From: Phoronis australis
Lineage: Eukaryota > Phoronida > Phoronidae
Assembly (NCBI GenBank): GCA_002633005.1
Contig: NMRA01001153.1
Coordinates: forward strand, 1-38,333
Direction: 5' to 3'
DNA length: 38,333 nucleotides
In this document: positions 18,858 to 30,400 of the stretch, piece after piece
How positions within the stretch are numbered: the stretch's first letter is position 1
Layout: the number at the start of each line of letters is the position of its first letter
Made by a program: the position numbers and the translations under genes
Notes under the pieces: generated by a model
Database searches by the model: none
Told to the model about the DNA's origin: nothing
Seen by the model: only the letters and a program-made list of their open reading frames with translations

Positions 18858-19003
18858 GCAGTAATAAGGCTTAGCGCAACGACGTATTTTGATAAAAATT
18901 GCATCTTTTACCAGTTGTTTACATGCAGACAGACACGCATGCGCAATTCAATCACCACTAGTACAGCAGCGACACAGCGAGGAGAATTCTCTGAATAGCC
19001 CCA

Positions 19004-22000
19004 TTAAACAAAATGTGCACCGATTTTCCTATTGCAAATTATAATCTTCCATAACTGTCGTTGGATAGGGCTATGGCAGTAAAATTTTACGCATTTTTTC
19101 GCAAACATTTTAAGAGGCCTGTGGAATCAAGTCCGTGGCCTGTTTTTCTCTATTTTATGAATTTTTACTTGCCTCATTTTCTGGAATCTCGTCTTCTTCG
19201 TCCACTGCTGTAGTCTTCAAGCACAAAAGTTGACAACACGGGCATGCTAGACATGCCCGAAGATTCTTAAGAAATATATTAATCTTTCAAAAATATATCA
19301 CTAGCATCTTAAAGCTACTTGTCTGCATAAAGGCAGCCATGAAAAATGCGGCCCAATCTTACGTCACTTTATTGTCCAGGGTTAAATTAGTAAAGGCCAT
19401 TTGAATTTTGCGCGCCGCATCCTAACGTTAGCGCGAAGATACGAGATTTGAAGTATCAGAAGTAAGAAAACATGAATTACATGTAGATGAGCACTGAATA
19501 GGTGTAAAGCGCCCAATCAATTTTTTGATAATGAGCGTCGAATGTTCGTTCATACATTGACGGGTATTTCGCCAAACCCTCAATGCTGAGATTTTCCTCT
19601 GAATTTTTTTACACCGGCGTTTTTGATTAGCTAGTCGAATTCCTAACACGGGCAGCGCTTTACGCAAACAAACTGGCATCATGGCTGATGGCGGACTGAA
19701 GTGTAAAGGTGGTCTCACGTGGAGAATTTCTCGCTTACACTGGTCACCGCTCAGATTCCCTTAGCCCCATACAATTTTTACGTTGCTTATATAACACACC
19801 TTTATTAGTGATGTCGGTGTGAGCTAATGAAGTGGAAAGGTAATAGCTAGCATTATTGTCTCAACAATGGTTGTTGTTAGAACCCCCTACTTGGTTTCCT
19901 CTGATATTTGCAGAGTTACAGCCCGAAATTCTGGAGATTAGTTTTAACTTGGTACATTATAAATATTACAAAATGACTAAAACGGTTAACTTGCGTTTAT
20001 CTTCACAAAGGGCCACTTCCCAAAGTAACGATATGTTTCATATTGGTCTTCGTTATTAATTTTTAATGCTTCTGCCCACGGTTTTTTACCGGGAACGGGT
20101 TGATAACATTTTATCTAAGTTTTAAACTTGAAGTACCAAAACAGTGGTAGATTTTGATCACCAGCGAAACTTAATTAGATAAGTTGAGCCCATCCCTGAA
20201 CTTCCCACGTTACATGTGCACTAAACATTTCATTAAAGCCTAACTTCAACGGGTCAAGTATCTGATTAACAAGATTGGAAGAATTAAAAATGAATGTATG
20301 TGATATTGCTAACTCTGATTAGTGTTTGTATATCCGCCGAGTATATTAATACGCTCGGTATAGGTTATATTCAATCGTATCAATGGTTGTAGTTTTTTGG
20401 ATTGTTAGTTCATCGATTTTTAAAAATCGAAAACCGTACTTGGTTGTTTATTTTTTCAGCTGTATACCGCCGTGGTGTTCGTTTTTAGTTAACGAAAATT
20501 AGTGGTTAATGCATTTTGAAAATTCGTCATTATGTACAGATGTTTAATACAGTTCCATATGGTTGGGTAATTACACTTATTAGGCCTATATTGGGTCTTG
20601 CTCGCATTGGGCAATGCGGTCATCACAACTGTACCTGACTCCGACCGTCTGCGCTCCTCTTTGATCCTGGTGAGGAAAGCCGCTCAGAAGCCGAGCGGTG
20701 AAAATTCCCGCATATCTTTAGAAATGCGTGACTTCCTTGTAAACGTATTATTCACGGTATGTGTTGGGCAGACAAATCGGTGCTTAAAATTTATGTCCAG
20801 GAAATATGAATCTTAGAAATTGTGGTTACGCCTTTTCGGAGTGTACCTTACTGCGATGGCTTTAGTTTGCGACACTGTCCAATACTCATTCAGTTTGAAT
20901 AACACACCGTTAAATTGGCCAGTTATGTGTTTATTGTACATGTATATGCTTCAAGCACGCGGCTATTAAACATCACTGCAGAAAAAAAGTTGCTGCGACA
21001 CAGTTTGCATAACAAGGCTAAAAATCGTTCACAGATCGCCATTTTTCCACGATGTTGTAAAGCTAACCAATGACTCCTGAGGTTACACCAACCAATGATA
21101 AAGCGCGTGCCATTGCGTGATGCCTGCGTGCCGGCTAGGCACATAGGGAACCAGCGAGACCTACGTGATGGCTACTGACCACCTGACGGCATGACGCATG
21201 GAAACACCGCTGTTGTCCACGTCCAGATTACCGTGACACCCCCTTGTGACAAACTATGTTCGCGTCTGCGGCAATAAATTTCTCTGGGTTATAAGAAGAT
21301 TGCAAATGACGTTGATTTACGGGCGTCGCTGCATCCTTACCGTGGAAAACGAACACCTTTTTGTCTTTTATGTTTTCATGTAGGCCCACAGGGTGCGCGC
21401 ATATCGTCTCTATCATCATGTACTCCTACTTCAGCCACAAACTTAAGTATGCTGTCATCGCGTAATAGAAATAGAGAACTTGAATGTGGCGTTGCTATGG
21501 AGTCGGTTTCGACATATACTTATAGTATTTTTTATTTTTTTTTAAAATGCTATAAGTATATACTTATAGTAACTTGAAAACATTATCACACAATGCAGAT
21601 ATAATTTTGAAAAATTCTTTAAAAAAGACGGGATCGCAAAATTATACGGAGGAATGATCGTAAACTCTAAGGTTCGCATTATTTATATGGAGGTTGTTGG
21701 AGGAATCGTCGCGGTAATAGTTACTGTCACTAGCTAATAACCGAAAGTTTATGAAAACACAATTTATTCTAAAACTATATCAATGATCAACATGAAAACT
21801 TATTTTTGTAATGATAAAACGTCACACTGAAGAGGCATCACCATTCGCAGAGCACGATTTTCGCGTTCAATTTAAGTTGATACTATTCGCGTTGATAACA
21901 CGAATAAAGCGACTATCAATTCCACAGATACAAGGCAAACAAGCAAGAATCCACGTGAATTACAACGGGTTTAGAAAAGCAAACACCGCAGGATTTTATG

Positions 22001-23225
22001 TCAATACAGCAGTTCAGTACTAGCATACATCTTCATGGTGTGGTTCACTAAAGCAATAGGCGCGCAAACACACGCGTGGAAACAAGAGATGTTTGGGCAA
22101 AACATTGGGGGGGGGGGTGAGTTAGCGCTTGGACAACATATTGTTTAACAGATACATGTACACTGGCCTAGTGAAACGTCCATACCGGCGATGAAAGGAA
22201 ATTGTCGACAAAACTGTTTTAATTTAGTCTCATATGTTTGACCTTGCGTGTGTGAAAAATGTGCTCCAGGCATGAATAAAAAGTACATGCAGTGTAGCCG
22301 ATGACTTTGTTTGCTGCTTTACACGCAGATAAGTTCTACATGTATGTTGGCAGACCTGGTCTATATTGCCATGGTGACACAAAACCGACGTAAAACAAGG
22401 CTTCCGAAACACCTTTGGCTACTTTTTCTACAGTCAAATGTTTCTTTAATTCTAGCCAACACTGAGATGTTGTCTTAGACGTCGCCAGACACCCCCCGGA
22501 AATTTAAATGCTGGAGTGTTTTGATATGACAAGCGACGTGTATCACCACTAATAGACTGAAACTTATATTGAGCTGATTGTGACGTAGGCAACTGCTGGT
22601 CATTTACGGACCGTCTTCATTACCTTGGATGACTGAGGGCATGAAGACGCTTTACACGATTTTGTTTTGCCAAACATTTGGTTGAATTTACTGAATCGAC
22701 AGTGTTATTAGGTAAGTCGTTTTTCTCGCATTAGATGGTGTTATGTCAGATGTATCAAAAACATTTCAAGATTGAACAAGAGCTGAATCTTTACGAGTTT
22801 TTCCTGTATGATTAACAAATACAGTAACAGCTAATCCCGTAGGAAGCGGGGGAGGGGTGCGGAGTGGGAAACATGACCCCCAGACTCCAATAATATTCAA
22901 GCCGTAGACCTAGATGACGTCGGGCGAATTGTGGACAAGTTAAAACAGATTTAAACATGTTTTTTGCAAATTTGTCTAAAATTACTACCGTCACCTGTTA
23001 TAGGGTAAACTTCGGTGACAGTATTGTTCACCTAAAGTTTATCCTTCGTCACAATCGTCCAGTGACTCGCCCGAGCGCAGCCTTAGTATTTATTGAGTAC
23101 AGGGACGCGATAACGGCATTTATGGGTGCTCTTTTCCTATTGTAATGATATCCATTCACGTCATGACGGTGCTCTCGGAGAGGGTCCCGATGATGGACAA
23201 AGTTCCTCTCTTACTCTGTTTTTTA
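19004..23225. other. gene-poor region
   Basis: No splice-supported gene is visible. Weak leads only: an ATG in good context at 19681 (MADGGLKCKG, plus); and a minus frame from 21419 (MMIETICAHPVGLHENIKDK) that meets a GTAAGG donor at about 21342. A short A/T inverted repeat lies at 21513-21570 (ACTTATAG words), G9 at 22108-22116, and a CCCGTAGGAAGCGGGGG mobile-element end at 22838. Confidence 0.4.
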
Positions 23226-23465
23226 AAAGGATACTAAACCCGGTTTGCCTAATTAACAGATACTAAAACGACTTTCCATACTGAAACAGAATAATGATCT
23301 GTAACCCTCGACAACCCTCGGAAGCTTGGAGGAAAATGAAAAAAAAATCCTTTCAAAGTCTGCAAAATCGGGAAGCGTGACCTACGCTTTTAGCGAATTA
23401 CCCGGGTACACAGCAACTGTGGAAACGACTACCCACCAATCGCCATAAATACCATCTGTGACATG
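23226..23465 (+). repeat. dispersed repeat, copy 2 (inverted relative to 765-1022)
   Basis: Starts AAAAGGATACTAAACCCGG and carries the same ordered landmarks as the minus strand of 765-1022. No coding capacity. Confidence 0.7.
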
Positions 23466-23646
23466 GCGGGTATGATTGGACGAAATCATCAAAACAGGCA
23501 TCCGTATACTTTTAAGGGGAAGCCCTTTAAATTGAGATGACCTTCTAAAAGCTAAACATCACAACTTCGAGGGGGGTGGGAGGATTAATTGGTCCTTTGC
23601 CCTTCTATAGATCCGGCACTGTCAAGAAAAAACACAAATCAGTCCC

Positions 23647-23898
23647 ATGCAAAGTAAAATACTAAGTCATGAGCCCCACCCACTCCACCATGCGAAGTTA
23701 CAAGATTGGCAGACCGTAATGGAAACGATGGATCGTTTCGTCAAACTGCTGTTTGAGAATTACACGAAACAAACTTCCGGATGGCTTCACATAACATCCA
23801 TCGAAGTTTTTGCCCAAAAATTTTTAGAATCGTGTATTTCTCTTCGGGAAAATATTCAAGTTACGAATACGGAGTTGTTTACGCGACTCGCTGTGTAA
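23647..23898 (+). CDS. unassigned 83-codon frame
   Basis: ATG-initiated frame with a plausible amphipathic composition (TVMETMDRFVKLLFENYTKQ, then GWLHITSIEVFAQKFLESCI) ending in TAA. It may be an isolated exon or a captured fragment. No family is recognised, and neither good flanking splice sites nor a poly(A) signal were seen. Confidence 0.2.
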   Translation: MQSKILSHEPHPLHHAKLQDWQTVMETMDRFVKLLFENYTKQTSGWLHITSIEVFAQKFLESCISLRENIQVTNTELFTRLAV

Positions 23899-25584
23899 AT
23901 GTAAACCAGACTGTCCTGTTTTAAAAGATTTCCGATGAGAGTATTCATGTCAGTCCAATCGATTATCCGTGTGTTTTTAAAAAGGTTTGATGTTGCTCAA
24001 TCGTAATGATAGAGTCTACAGTTTATAATGTGAAACTTTAACTTCTTCTCCATGTAGTGTACGGAATAAACAACATGGTCCCTAATTCCCAAGATTTTGG
24101 TAATCAGAAACTAAATAAAATTCAATACTCATGTAACTAAAAGTACATTTCTGACAATTTGGTGACATTTCTTAAGGAATTTTGTGGTAAGTTGAAGTGA
24201 AAAGGTTTTAATTACGACTGAATTAAGACTAGTGAGGACTGAAATCCCAAAATGGACGGTTCACAGTGGTTCAAGATTTTTGCAATTATAAACTTAGCTT
24301 GTAAGAAATTGATGCTCCAGTGAATTTTGAAGCGAGGTGAAATTCGTGTGTACGAGTTAACAGAACGTGTTTTTAAACGATTTTGTGTTTTGTTTGGTTG
24401 TGTATACGTTAGATGTCTGAGATTCAAAATAAGTGTATCTAATTAAAACGTTGAATAAGGGTGTTAATACATGTAGGTACACATCAACGACTATTTCTGT
24501 TCTACACGTGTTTTGAAAAACTAGTGCAATTTGTGACAAAACTCGCGAAAATATCATTCGACTCGAACACCAAAGTCAATTAGATGCCTTGCTAACCTGA
24601 TATAACAGCGCACATGCACCAAGTTGAAGTTTCGTTAAACTTTGACGTATGTTGACAAAATGCGGTAAACTTTATATCATTTTCCCCACAAGCCGGATAC
24701 AATAAGGTACATGTTTGCGACTGAGGTGAGGTGATGGCGACGACAAGAAGAGAATAATTATACGAAAGACGCGGCAATTATGGCGGTAATGTTGGGCGAT
24801 TTAGTGGTTCCGGTAGATTTTGAGGAGGTCGCATTTGTCCGCAACTCCCCTTCCTATGTGTCTTAGTAGCAAATTAGTACAACAAATTTCACGAAAGCTC
24901 AAACTCAAAATTCCTGAAAAAGCAGCAAGTTAAGAAGTCTAGGTTGATAAGAAAATGAAAATAAAACCGCTGTTGAATTAAGAATGAAAGAACTGTTCTT
25001 TGGATGGATTACGATAGGATTTCAAAATGATTTGTGACTTAAAACACTGATAACAGGGTTCGTTTATTCCTGACAACGTCAATTTAAACTGAACAATTCA
25101 AGTTACTTAATTCCTTTCCATAAAACACACTTCAATTACTGGCATGTCTAGTGACTGTAAATTTTAAGTTAGAAAACACGAATTGAGGAGACAGGCCACA
25201 CAAACAATTAAGCATCATTTCAAAAACTAATAAAGCCAAGCTTGGGTGGCTAAATTCTTTAAAAATCTGGAGAATGCTCCAAATTTCAAATAAAAACCTT
25301 GAAAAACCCGTTCAAATTTGTTGTAGATAGATCCAATACTTACATGGTCTTGGTGTATGGCACAATATAATCTCGGTTATTGTTGCGTAGTACATATCTC
25401 AAGTGTGTTGGTCTGATAGAGCCATTCGTTGATGTGAACAGTACACATTATCGAACTCTGAAGGTGGCGCTTCGGTTGTGAAACTACAATACTCATCCTG
25501 AAATTCGATACATTTTATATTTCGAACTTAAAAACGTTATCACCGCCATTACAGTCGACTTTCATCTAAGTTAAATTTTTTGTT
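23899..25584. other. gene-poor region
   Basis: AT-rich sequence with only short chance frames. A 28-codon frame at 24780 (MAVMLGDLVVPVDFEE...) ends without a donor. Confidence 0.4.
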
Positions 25585-25822
25585 GACCTGAGGCCTCTTC
25601 CAAGAATCTGACTTAAGTTCATTTCTGACTTAAGTTTAAGATTTGTCTCAACTTCCAAACCAGTATGAAACTTCCACATTCGATTAGTTAAGTAAATGAA
25701 GTCAAAACTTATGACAAACACTTAAGTCAATCTTAAGATCTTTTTCTTGAATTGGTTATGATACAAATCTATGAAATTTAAGATTCGTCTTAGCCAAGTC
25801 AGTTTTGTTGGAACGGGCCCTT
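25585..25822. repeat. short dispersed repeat related to 11571-11755
   Basis: Has GAGGCCTCTTCCAAGAA at one end and TTGGAACGGGCCC at the other, with many TTAAGT/ACTTAAG words between. The ends are imperfect inverted repeats, as in the kinase-intron copy. Confidence 0.45.
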
Positions 25823-26154
25823 GAATTGCCACAGTAATTCCATAAGCTCGACACGCATGACTTTTTACGACATGACAGAAAAATAATGTTTTATACATGT
25901 ACGTGATTGGATAAACTATTTGAAGTTATTATCTTTGACCAGAGCTATAAAGCTACAAAGTCAATTGTACTTGAATGGTTTTGATGCAAAGTGAAATTGC
26001 CAATTATTGCCGTTGTATGCCAGACATTTCTTGTAATCTTGGTGGGTGCCATTACCATTCAAACGGTTGGTTTCAAGTAGCGGGGCGTCATGGTGCGACT
26101 GCACATCGAGAATGAAGTTCGATTCCGCATTGATCGATGCTTATTTCCATAAAC

Positions 26155-26370
26155 TTACTTTTCTCTCAATAATGCCGCATTAAAGTTACACACTTTGGTT
26201 GAGATAATCACGAGATCAACCTCTCTGAGACAGGGAGTATATGCACGTGAATCTCCAAGTAAGATGCATTTTGACGGAAGACGTCGCTTTAGTAGGCTGG
26301 CGCCTGGGTCGCCAACAGAAGTGATGTCTTTCGAGAAATTGAAGTAAGATGTTGAGGCAGGCATCAGCAT
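26155..26370 (-). CDS. candidate first exon, divergent from PHF24
   Basis: ATG-initiated frame (MLMPASTSYFNFSKDITSVG, then DPGASLLKRRLPSKCILLGD) runs into a consensus donor, GAGAGAAAA|GTAAGT. Downstream, an acceptor at about 25499 (GAATTTCAG) would continue the frame for about 40 codons to a stop, so a two-exon gene is formally possible. Composition is unremarkable and no family is recognised. Confidence 0.25.
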   Translation of the reverse strand: MLMPASTSYFNFSKDITSVGDPGASLLKRRLPSKCILLGDSRAYTPCLREVDLVIISTKVCNFNAALLREK

Positions 26371-27112
26371 AATGCTACGAAATGCATTTCAAGGAAAGGT
26401 TTCAAAGGACAGAAGTTCATCCACAGGGTCTCGTTTTATCAAAAGTGGTCATCGTAAAGATGGTCGTTCCGAAAAATGCTACATGTACACCTACTTCCTC
26501 TTAAACGCACTGTTTTTAACAAGTCTTATGGGTTCAAAACTATTCAAGAATTCTTACGGAAGAGTAAGATTCATGAAATTGTTAACACCTAAAAAGAGTG
26601 GTATTTATGTGAAAACCTTATGAAACAGTGATTTTTTTTCGTGAAGCTCATCACTGACATACATGTACATGTACATTAGTAGTGGGGCTCTTCTTCGTTG
26701 ACTGAGTGCGCTTTCTAAAAGGGTGAGAAACCCAAATTTAAGGTGCGCCCCGTCAAAACGGGAATGATTCCCCGGGTGCCACTCTTAAATCTAAATCCAG
26801 CGCCAGATCGTTCCTTGCTAATCACGGTGCCGTAACCTGGTCACAAGTAAATCTTTGGTGACTTGGTAACATTTGACCCAGTTGTTCGAAGTAATGATTC
26901 GCTAATAATAGTTAAACATGTCGCTTTTTGAAATTACCCATTGTTGTGTTTTGTTATTGTTTACTTACCAATTCAGAATAGCAAGCCTATATTTATACAG
27001 CATTAGGTGTACACGCAGTTTTGTTATACGTATTTTTGTAGACCAATGACACTGAATTCCAGTTAGAAACAGCGAAGAGCACAATCGCCAAAAGACCACC
27101 TCGTATAGAAAA
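26371..27112 (+). promoter_or_regulatory. upstream region of PHF24, promoter not resolved
   Basis: Lies between the divergent candidate exon and the PHF24 start codon. It holds an ACATGTACATGTACATTA run near 26660, and a short (about 60 bp) GC-rich stretch (GGTGCGCCCCGTC...CCCGGG) near 26740-26780. No TATA box at a convincing distance was identified. Confidence 0.3.
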
Positions 27113-27436
27113 ATGGGATCAGGTGCTTCGAAGAATAAACCCAAAAACAATCTCAGGACCAAAGTGCTGGCCGTGGGTGCTTTGGGCTCAAACGAAAAAG
27201 TGAACAAAACTTCTTCGTCTTCAAATGACTTGCCAGCGGGTAGGACAATTGTCATAAAAGACACGTCGGCTGCTTGGGACCTGTTGCGGGGCGGTACAGC
27301 TACTGTAGATACAGAGAACTTGGCGACGGAACAGCTAACGTTTGACTCGGCTAATAACGGAAGTAAAACTTGGTCATACACGAAGGGAGAAGACGCAGAA
27401 GATTCTACAGGGATACCGTATGATATTGATAATGAA
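27113..27436 (+). CDS. PHF24: PHF24 exon 1: start and myristoylation signal
   Basis: The ATG is in good context (GAAAAATGGG). Gly2 and Ser6 followed by Lys fit the N-myristoyltransferase rule. The exon encodes 108 residues rich in Ser, Asn and Gly, and ends GATAATGAA|GTAAGT in phase 0. An overlapping minus-strand frame of 138 codons is a shadow. Confidence 0.9.
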
Positions 27437-30400
27437 GTAAGTAGTCACGCCAGCAATCTAGATAAGTTTTACTAGAAGTCGATTTCAAACTGATGCTGCC
27501 ACCGGGGAAATTTTGTAGTGTTTATTTCATTAGAACTTCAGTTTCACGGAAAACCATCAGATTAAAACAAAATGAATAATAATTTCAAAATATTCACCAA
27601 CTTCTGCTGCCACGTGTTACTCGATCAGCCATCAAAGCTGACATGTTACTCAGTTTTTGTGCCATCTGAAGGTCAACAGCACGTACAATCCTATGAATTA
27701 TTAGAATACTATTGGTCCCCACGCTCTGGTCTAAGTACATGCGAAGGGTTAAAGAGTAATGACATTTATGACGGCGGCGGCAAAAATGTCGATGACGAAA
27801 ACGTTAGGACGGGTGGCAATGATTATAGTCGAGATTACGTGCAAAAGTGATTGGGCAGTAGAGGTTCAGATCCCCTAAGCCGCTCTTTGCAGAGTGGTCA
27901 CTGCGACTATAAAGATTAATTTGGCGGCCAAGGCAAAATCAAGTTTAGTTTACTGAGATCATTAGGCCTATATGTTCACGGTTGCCGGAGAAAAAATATA
28001 CGAATTTGTTTTTCTTCTTCAGATAAAACAAGACACCGAATGCGACATTTGCAAGACCGACAATGGTTTTGTGCAGTATCCATGCCGCATATGTACTCGG
28101 GTTTACCACGAACAATGTCTCCGCTCTATAGGACAATGCCAGGATGAGAGAAGTGTCAGCGATCTACACAAAGCCACCAGCGACGTCGGGTGGACTTGTC
28201 ATCTTTGCGTAAGTCGGTGCTAAAGTATGACGTACATGTACATCATGTAGGCGACTCTCCTGGAGAGTATTTAACTGGCTTGAGATGTCTCCAGCTAAGA
28301 CGGCTGGAGATCGCATCGAGTTCACTGAATAGGTTGCGGTGATGTCATTGTAAGCGCTACACGCTCTGATACTCGCAATGATATCACATCTGAGTTTCTA
28401 ATTAACGGAAATGATTTTTTCAACAGGCATACACGTATCGTATGTAAACATACTTCAAAGATGGAGGCAAATTCTCTTGGCAAGCGAAGCAAAATATATA
28501 AAATTAAAGCTAAAAAATATTTTGAATTCTGAGTTTTATTTAAAAGCTTGCAGTTAACCAATTTTGCTTAGTGCACATTCTCCCGTGGAGGATGTAAACC
28601 CAAACAGAAGGTGCACCTAACAAAGAAGAAGTTACGAAGTGCAATACCCTGTCGAGATTAGCTGACCGCAGCGTAACAATAGTTCATGGCTTGCTTTCTG
28701 ACGCTGAGTGTGTACAGTATATGTTACGCGTACAGTACATGTCCCCATGGACAGTAAGGCACGCGCAGTGTTGCCCTGAAAGTTATACCGGCAACGTGCG
28801 CGGAATGTCGGGCTAGGAGGTAGTTCCGTGCCGACCGACTTGTTATTTATTCCCACTACCGATTGTGCTCACCAACACTAAACTTGTCACTATCCATGCA
28901 TGAAAAGTTCATTCCAACCTGTGTAATTACTTATTCCGACACAGAACGCACGTAATTGATTTTTAATCAAAACCTGAAGTTCAACTCGGGCGGCCTTCCC
29001 GATTAAAAGCCTAAGTAATGAGGCGATCTTAAAATCCCTGTCAGCCTTTATGTTCTTTCCAAGTTATACACTGACGGCAGGAAATGTGGAAGACCGGGGG
29101 GCACTCCCGCTGATGACGTATACGAAACGTGGCGTTCAGAAAAGTGTTAATTACTTTTACTCCAGCCAATTCCACTGGACTACCTTTCTGACAAAGTTAT
29201 CTACGAAAACATAAATTAGTTGACAAAATTTCCCAATAAAGAGTTGGTGCGAAAGGTTTACTTTTCACGAGTGTTCCGGACTTCTCTCAAACCCATTCTC
29301 TTAATTAGCGGTTAGTGGTTATCCTAGTTTTCCCTCTTCATCCCTCGTCAAAATACAATTGATTACCCCCCGGAAGGAACGGTAACGCTGCAACCCGTTG
29401 CTGTTTTTCTAAATGTGTTTTTCTCTCTGCGCAGGAAAACATCAACACAGTGCTTACAGAAGATGAAATGACAGGACTGGTCCAAGATTTCGACGAACTT
29501 GACGTCAATCACGGTAAACCTATTACTCAGCATTTGTCACGGCAATAGATTTACAGTGGAAAACGAACGATTTTTAGTCAAATTTATTAATACAGATCCC
29601 TGTTTATCTTGAAGAGACATTTGCGCGTTAATTAATGTTTCTCTGGTATGACATTTCTATCAATACATCAACACGAATTATACAAACGGCTTAAAAAGAC
29701 CAACAGGAGGCGTGCATTGATTCACATTCACTTCCATTGAGCGAACACTCTGTCCAACTCTTTATTGAACTCAGCTTTTGTCGGTCGTCTCTCTTTCCTA
29801 TGTGCAAAGGAAAGTAAATTGCAGAACCAACATGCAAACCTTTTGCTGGGCCGTTTGCGACAGTTTCTGTTGTTGCATGGAAAGAATACAGGCACCATGC
29901 AGGGGATTACATGTAGTATTAAAAGGTAAAAATTGCCTCTCCAAAGGAAAGGCCTAAAAATGTTGCTTCCCAATTGTGGACATAGCAAGCACATGGTGAC
30001 CTACTGGAAGACCGGTGTTTAGTCGCAAAATGTTTCCACAAAACGCGGAATTACGAGGCTCTTGTGGCGCTGTAGAGTAACGCCACTGGCGTCTTGGTAC
30101 AAATATTTTTATTTTACACCTGCTCTAGTTGTGAACCTTTTTAGTCTTAAACTAAGTCCATTGAAGACACCGGGTACATGCAGAAGTATTGTTATACCAA
30201 AACTTTCAATTTTGGACTTTGGAAGATGTCAGAAGTAACACCACTTTTTGATGAAACATAATATTAAGTTGTATTGTAATGACCAGATAAAATTTTCAGA
30301 TTCTGAAGTGAGCCGCAGCGAATTCATTCAGTACAAAAAAGACAGCTTCCTTAAGCGATACGGTGTGCGCATGTCAGACGGGGAAATCGACATGGAGATG

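Larger units (their letters stand above)
14314..19003. mobile_element. interval of about 4.7 kb bounded by inverted ends, probably a decayed DNA transposon
   Basis: TGGGGCTATTCGGAAAAT at 14314 and the complement of TGGGGCTATTCAGAGAAT at 18986-19003 are inverted. About 40 bp further in, GTACTAGTGGTGAT (14356) and ATCACCACTAGTAC (18951-18964) are a perfect inverted pair, so similarity extends over some 55-60 bp. The interval contains a nested TA-flanked element (15209-16339) and scraps of coding-like sequence (17157-17340 plus, 18656-18857 minus). No target duplication was found. An alternative is two inverted copies of a short repeat that happen to lie 4.7 kb apart. Confidence 0.45.

Noticed and set aside
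14314-19003. Endogenous retrovirus or LTR element
   Set aside because: The ends are inverted, not direct, repeats, and no gag, protease or reverse transcriptase motif was seen.
26965-27381. 138-codon minus-strand frame
   Set aside because: Antisense shadow of PHF24 exon 1, which has a start, domain signal and donor on the other strand.
29728-29994. 88-codon minus-strand frame with basic C terminus
   Set aside because: It lies in PHF24 intron 3 with no splice signals, terminal repeats or recognised domain.
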